Origin: Apostichopus japonicus
Taxonomy: Eukaryota; Echinodermata; Holothuroidea; Aspidochirotida; Stichopodidae
Assembly: GCF_037975245.1 (NCBI RefSeq)
Contig: NC_092574.1
Span: 16,285,213-16,349,212, forward strand
Direction: 5' to 3'
DNA length: 64,000 nt
In this document: positions 61,055-64,000 of the stretch, one piece after another
Layout: each line of letters opens with the position of its first letter
How positions within the stretch are numbered: position 1 is the stretch's first letter
Made by a program: the position numbers and the translations under genes
The notes under the pieces: model-generated
The model's input: the letters and a program-made list of their open reading frames with translations, nothing else
Told to the model about the DNA's origin: nothing
Databases searched by the model: none

Positions 61055-61312
61055 ATCCTCCTGCAAGCAGGAACTCGCGAAGCCATCATTGGCTTATCAA
61101 AGCAACAAGCTTACCGAAGTCAGTCTCTTCGATTCATATTTAACGTCCATGATTATGAATTGTCAATTGTCAGCAACTCTGTAACTGGACGACATGCATT
61201 AATCTTGGATTTGTGGAAAAGCACACTCACAGATCAAAGGCCAAGCGCTGCTAGATTTCTTCGCCTTATGGCATCAAGATTTGATACAATTCTTATGTCT
61301 GAGGCAGTATAG
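61055..61312 (+). CDS. Open frame without ATG, possible terminal exon or gene remnant
   Basis: After ACATATTAG, an acceptor-like sequence, 85 codons stay open to TAG at 61310. The frame includes GTREAIIGLSKQQAYRSQSL, NVHDYELSIVSNSVTGRHAL and LDLWKSTLTDQRPSAARFLR. Composition looks coding. The W followed by a Leu-rich helix ending in RFD vaguely recalls the end of a death-fold domain, but I cannot assign a family. No upstream partner exon found; it could be a decayed gene or transposon fragment. Confidence 0.35.
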   Translation: MLLQAGTREAIIGLSKQQAYRSQSLRFIFNVHDYELSIVSNSVTGRHALILDLWKSTLTDQRPSAARFLRLMASRFDTILMSEAV

Positions 61313-61376
61313 GGTGCACTAATTATGTCTCTAGCTGTAACATGTCCGTGGCTTTTAAGGCCTGGGATTAAGTCGT

Positions 61377-61472
61377 TTACACCAGAGCTTCCTCAGTTAT
61401 CTCCTCCTCACCATACTGACCCCAGCTTTCTCTAGCACTCTTGGCAGATGGTGGAGGCGGTGCACTTCGAAC
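61377..61472 (-). CDS. Unrecognised gene, terminal coding exon
   Basis: CTTCATCCCAG precedes a 31-codon frame, VRSAPPPPSAKSARESWGQY then GEEEITEEALV, closed by TAA (61379-61377). The 3' end converges on the plus-strand open frame ending at 61312. Confidence 0.7.
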   Translation of the reverse strand, partial: VRSAPPPPSAKSARESWGQYGEEEITEEALV

Positions 61473-63914
61473 CTGGGATGAAGATGGGAAAGATGAAAAG
61501 ACACTCAGTGTAAATTGGGGGCTAAAGCAACACATTTGGTGAATATGCAGAGAACGATTTGTATGTTAGTGCATAGGAAAATGTTCTACAAAATAGGAAA
61601 ATTGCTGCCCAAAAGCAAAGTTTGTACACACTGAACTCAACCACTTTATTTTCAGCATTTTATGAGAACCATTTATGAAGCTAATTCAGAAAGGTCCAAA
61701 TCGATCATCAAAATGTGAATACTACATTATTCACTGATGTGTCTTAGGGTGTTTCTGTTTATCAATTTTTTTACTATGTTGTTGCTGCTTGTGAGGTCAT
61801 GTTAAATTGAGTAACATTTACTTGACGGGACAGGGGGGGGGGAGGGGAGGGAGGGAGACAAATATATTCAAATACATTGCAAGGTATTACTAACTATTTT
61901 ATCTGGCATTCCTGGGTATATAAATATGTAGTTATTCGTTTTCATGATCTTATGTGATGTACAGTGGAAACCGGTATGACATACGTTCAACTTTTACAAT
62001 GGAATGTATGACCATCTTACCGGCTTTATAGAGGGAGACATAGGACTCTGAGGAGCAGACCTTATCTGCTGTGTGTTGTAGCTGTCTGGGTATTCATACT
62101 CTGTAGCTAGAGTGCCTGAGAAAAGGGATGTAAATTTCAATTTAGTTACAAGTCATATCATTCTAATGAATGATCTAAGCAAGGACTAGTACATGACAAA
62201 ACCATAAAATACAAAAAAAAAACAATACAAACACATAGAAAACACATAGATACATAAGGTTACCATATATTCTGGTTAATCAGGACTGGCCCATTTTTTT
62301 TTTTACTGGCCCATATTTTTTTTTTGGTAACAAATATATTTGTCCTGCCAAAAAGCTAAATTTTCCAAATTTTGAAAAACGTTTTTGTGACGTCCAAAGA
62401 ATTTCACTGCTTTCGTGATACGCAATCTAAAGAAGAACGCTTGTAGTACGCATCACTATGTGACCGTTTTGGAAGCACAATATTCACCTTTTTCCTACAA
62501 ATATTGTTGTAAAACCAAAGAGACTCGACACAGTACTACAGGTTGGTATATAAAGTTGTTACTCTGCCACCATTTGATATGCAGCCCTCTTTGAAAACCC
62601 AAACTTTTCTTCCAGGAATCGGTGTCCCACTTTTCCACTAACTATATTTAAGGTAACCCTATAAATCATAGAGCAACTTTATTATTAAAGATTTTTTATG
62701 GGCCAGTTGTGTGATTGGCAGGCCTTGCATTGCCAATCGAAACTAAGTATGATAACATCACAAGGGATGCTGAAGCTTTCAGAATATTGCAAATAGTTAA
62801 AAACAATTGACAATTTGTAGTAAGTGAAGATTTTAGCCGACAATCTACCTGGCCGTTCAGTTTAATATGGCTGTAAATTAAAACCTTCACTTTGTATCAC
62901 TATGACCTATTTTATGAGTCTTAGGTTGATCATAACCCAAATGCTATGAAGGAGTTTACATTTCTAAAATTTCTACCATTTTTTGAACTGCAGAGGTCTG
63001 AAAGGAAAAACTTGGCAACTTTTTTCCATCTAAGCACCGTCCACTTTACCACAATTTCTGAAAAGGCAACACACATCGCTTCAAATGGTCAATCTTTGAG
63101 GTTTCTCCATCCGTAGCACCTGGACAGGAGTAGCCTGAGACAACTCTGCCCAATGAAATGGTCAAAAGTATCAAACTGTCCATTTGTTTCTTTGCATCTT
63201 ATTCAAGTACAAATGACACACGCGATCATATTACCCGATAAATTCAATCAGAAGAATGAGAAATGATAGTACACAAAAAGAAAAGAACAAACAGCAGGGC
63301 AAAATGTCAGGTTTCCAAAAGCAGAGCTTCATATCATGAGCCATTGAACAAATCTGAAAGTTGGAATGAGTTTAACGCCATGTTTTTTCATTTATTAATT
63401 TAAATTCCTTTTACAAAAGAGGTTTCATTCGTGTTAGAAAAGATTTTGCAATGTCATGATTCAAACTTTCCACAATGCAAACATATGGTATCCATTTATA
63501 ATCATGTTATATATTCTCTAAGCTAGTTAATACTGTTTTATTTGAATCTGAAACTGAATAAACAACTTGAATCTCTCAAAAAAAAATTCTACAAATTGTT
63601 CTGTAGATATCAACAATACTTGTGAGCTATTATAGTAAACAGTCCTCATTTTCAGCTGAGGAAAATTTGCTTCAAGTGCATCAACCTCCATTTTCTGTTC
63701 CTTTCTTTATTACCAAAACTTAGAAGATTTATCAGAACATTCCATTGGTATGTTCACTATGGTTAAATGAAAACTGAACATGACGCATGCAATTTGTTAA
63801 TTTAAATACATGCATCTGACACGGATGAAAAACAAAATAAAATAAACAAAAAATGAGTACCGAAATTAGCAAATGAAGCTGGTCTTGCAATTTTTCCATG
63901 AAGCCCTTCCATGC
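61377..63914 (-). CDS. C-terminal part of an unrecognised gene (last three coding exons seen)
   Basis: Three phase-compatible exons (63861-63914, 62021-62115, 61377-61472) give GMEGLHGKIARPASFANFGT, LATEYEYPDSYNTQQIRSAP, QSPMSPSIKPVRSAPPPPSA, KSARESWGQYGEEEITEEAL then V and stop. The RSAP motif occurs twice, once in each of the last two exons. Pro/Ser-rich and probably disordered, with no domain or membrane segment. The gene must continue right of the window. I do not recognise it. Confidence 0.65.
62021..62115 (-). CDS. Unrecognised gene, penultimate exon
   Basis: TTTTCTCAG precedes and GTAAGA follows. Reads GTLATEYEYPDSYNTQQIR then SAPQSPMSPSIKP, phase 1 to 0. Confidence 0.7.
63861..63914 (-). 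CDS. Unrecognised gene, antepenultimate exon (18 codons)
   Basis: TTTTGCAG precedes and GTACTC follows a symmetric phase-1 54-bp exon reading GMEGLHGKIARPASFANF. Small, but its phase fits the next exon exactly. Confidence 0.55.
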
Positions 63915-64000
63915 CTGCAAAACAAAGTAACAGAACAAAATAGAACACTACATTCTAAAGGGTTTGTGACCATGGCACAGACTGGAGCATAACTTGCTAC

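Overview
The window is animal nuclear DNA: AT-rich, intron-dense, with GT-AG splice sites and many transposon remnants. I infer a marine invertebrate deuterostome, most likely an echinoderm such as a sea cucumber. The reasons are the HYR/sushi gene content, tRNA-derived SINEs with a deuterostome-like core, and the abundant small hAT-like elements. The species cannot be fixed from the sequence alone.

Three genes are supported. (1) Minus strand, 42649 down to 757 and continuing off the left edge: the 5' part of a secreted SVEP1/polydom-like protein. I join 32 coding exons, all phase-compatible (6052 coding bases, about 2017 residues). They encode a signal peptide, a 27-bp microexon, 7 HYR domains and 16 six-cysteine sushi (CCP) domains in the order HYR-CCPx2, HYR-CCPx5, HYR-CCPx3, HYR-CCPx3, HYR-CCPx2, HYR-HYR-CCP. 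A basic linker and two GCC2/GCC3 (ephrin-receptor-like) cysteine modules follow. No VWA domain is seen ahead of the first HYR. (2) Plus strand, 53084 to 57622: a complete RRP8 (nucleomethylin) rRNA methyltransferase in five coding exons, 469 residues. (3) Minus strand, 63914 down to 61377: the last three coding exons of an unrecognised protein with a Pro/Ser-rich tail. An 85-codon open frame without a start codon (61055-61312, plus strand) ends 64 bp from that gene's stop, on the opposite strand.

The rest is introns and intergenic DNA rich in repeats: a probable solo LTR, several TIR elements with 6-9 bp target duplications, a 1.45-kb foldback, SINEs, a telomere-like tract, (TA)n tracts and several tandem arrays. 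The most unusual signals lie inside the SVEP1-like gene. A 9 x 72-bp array is made from the exon 19/donor boundary. Two decayed copies of the start of exon 14 keep acceptor sites, one of them reading CAG|GTAAGT. A truncated copy of a sushi exon lies in a later intron. Together they show local exon duplication and decay in a gene built of shuffled modules.
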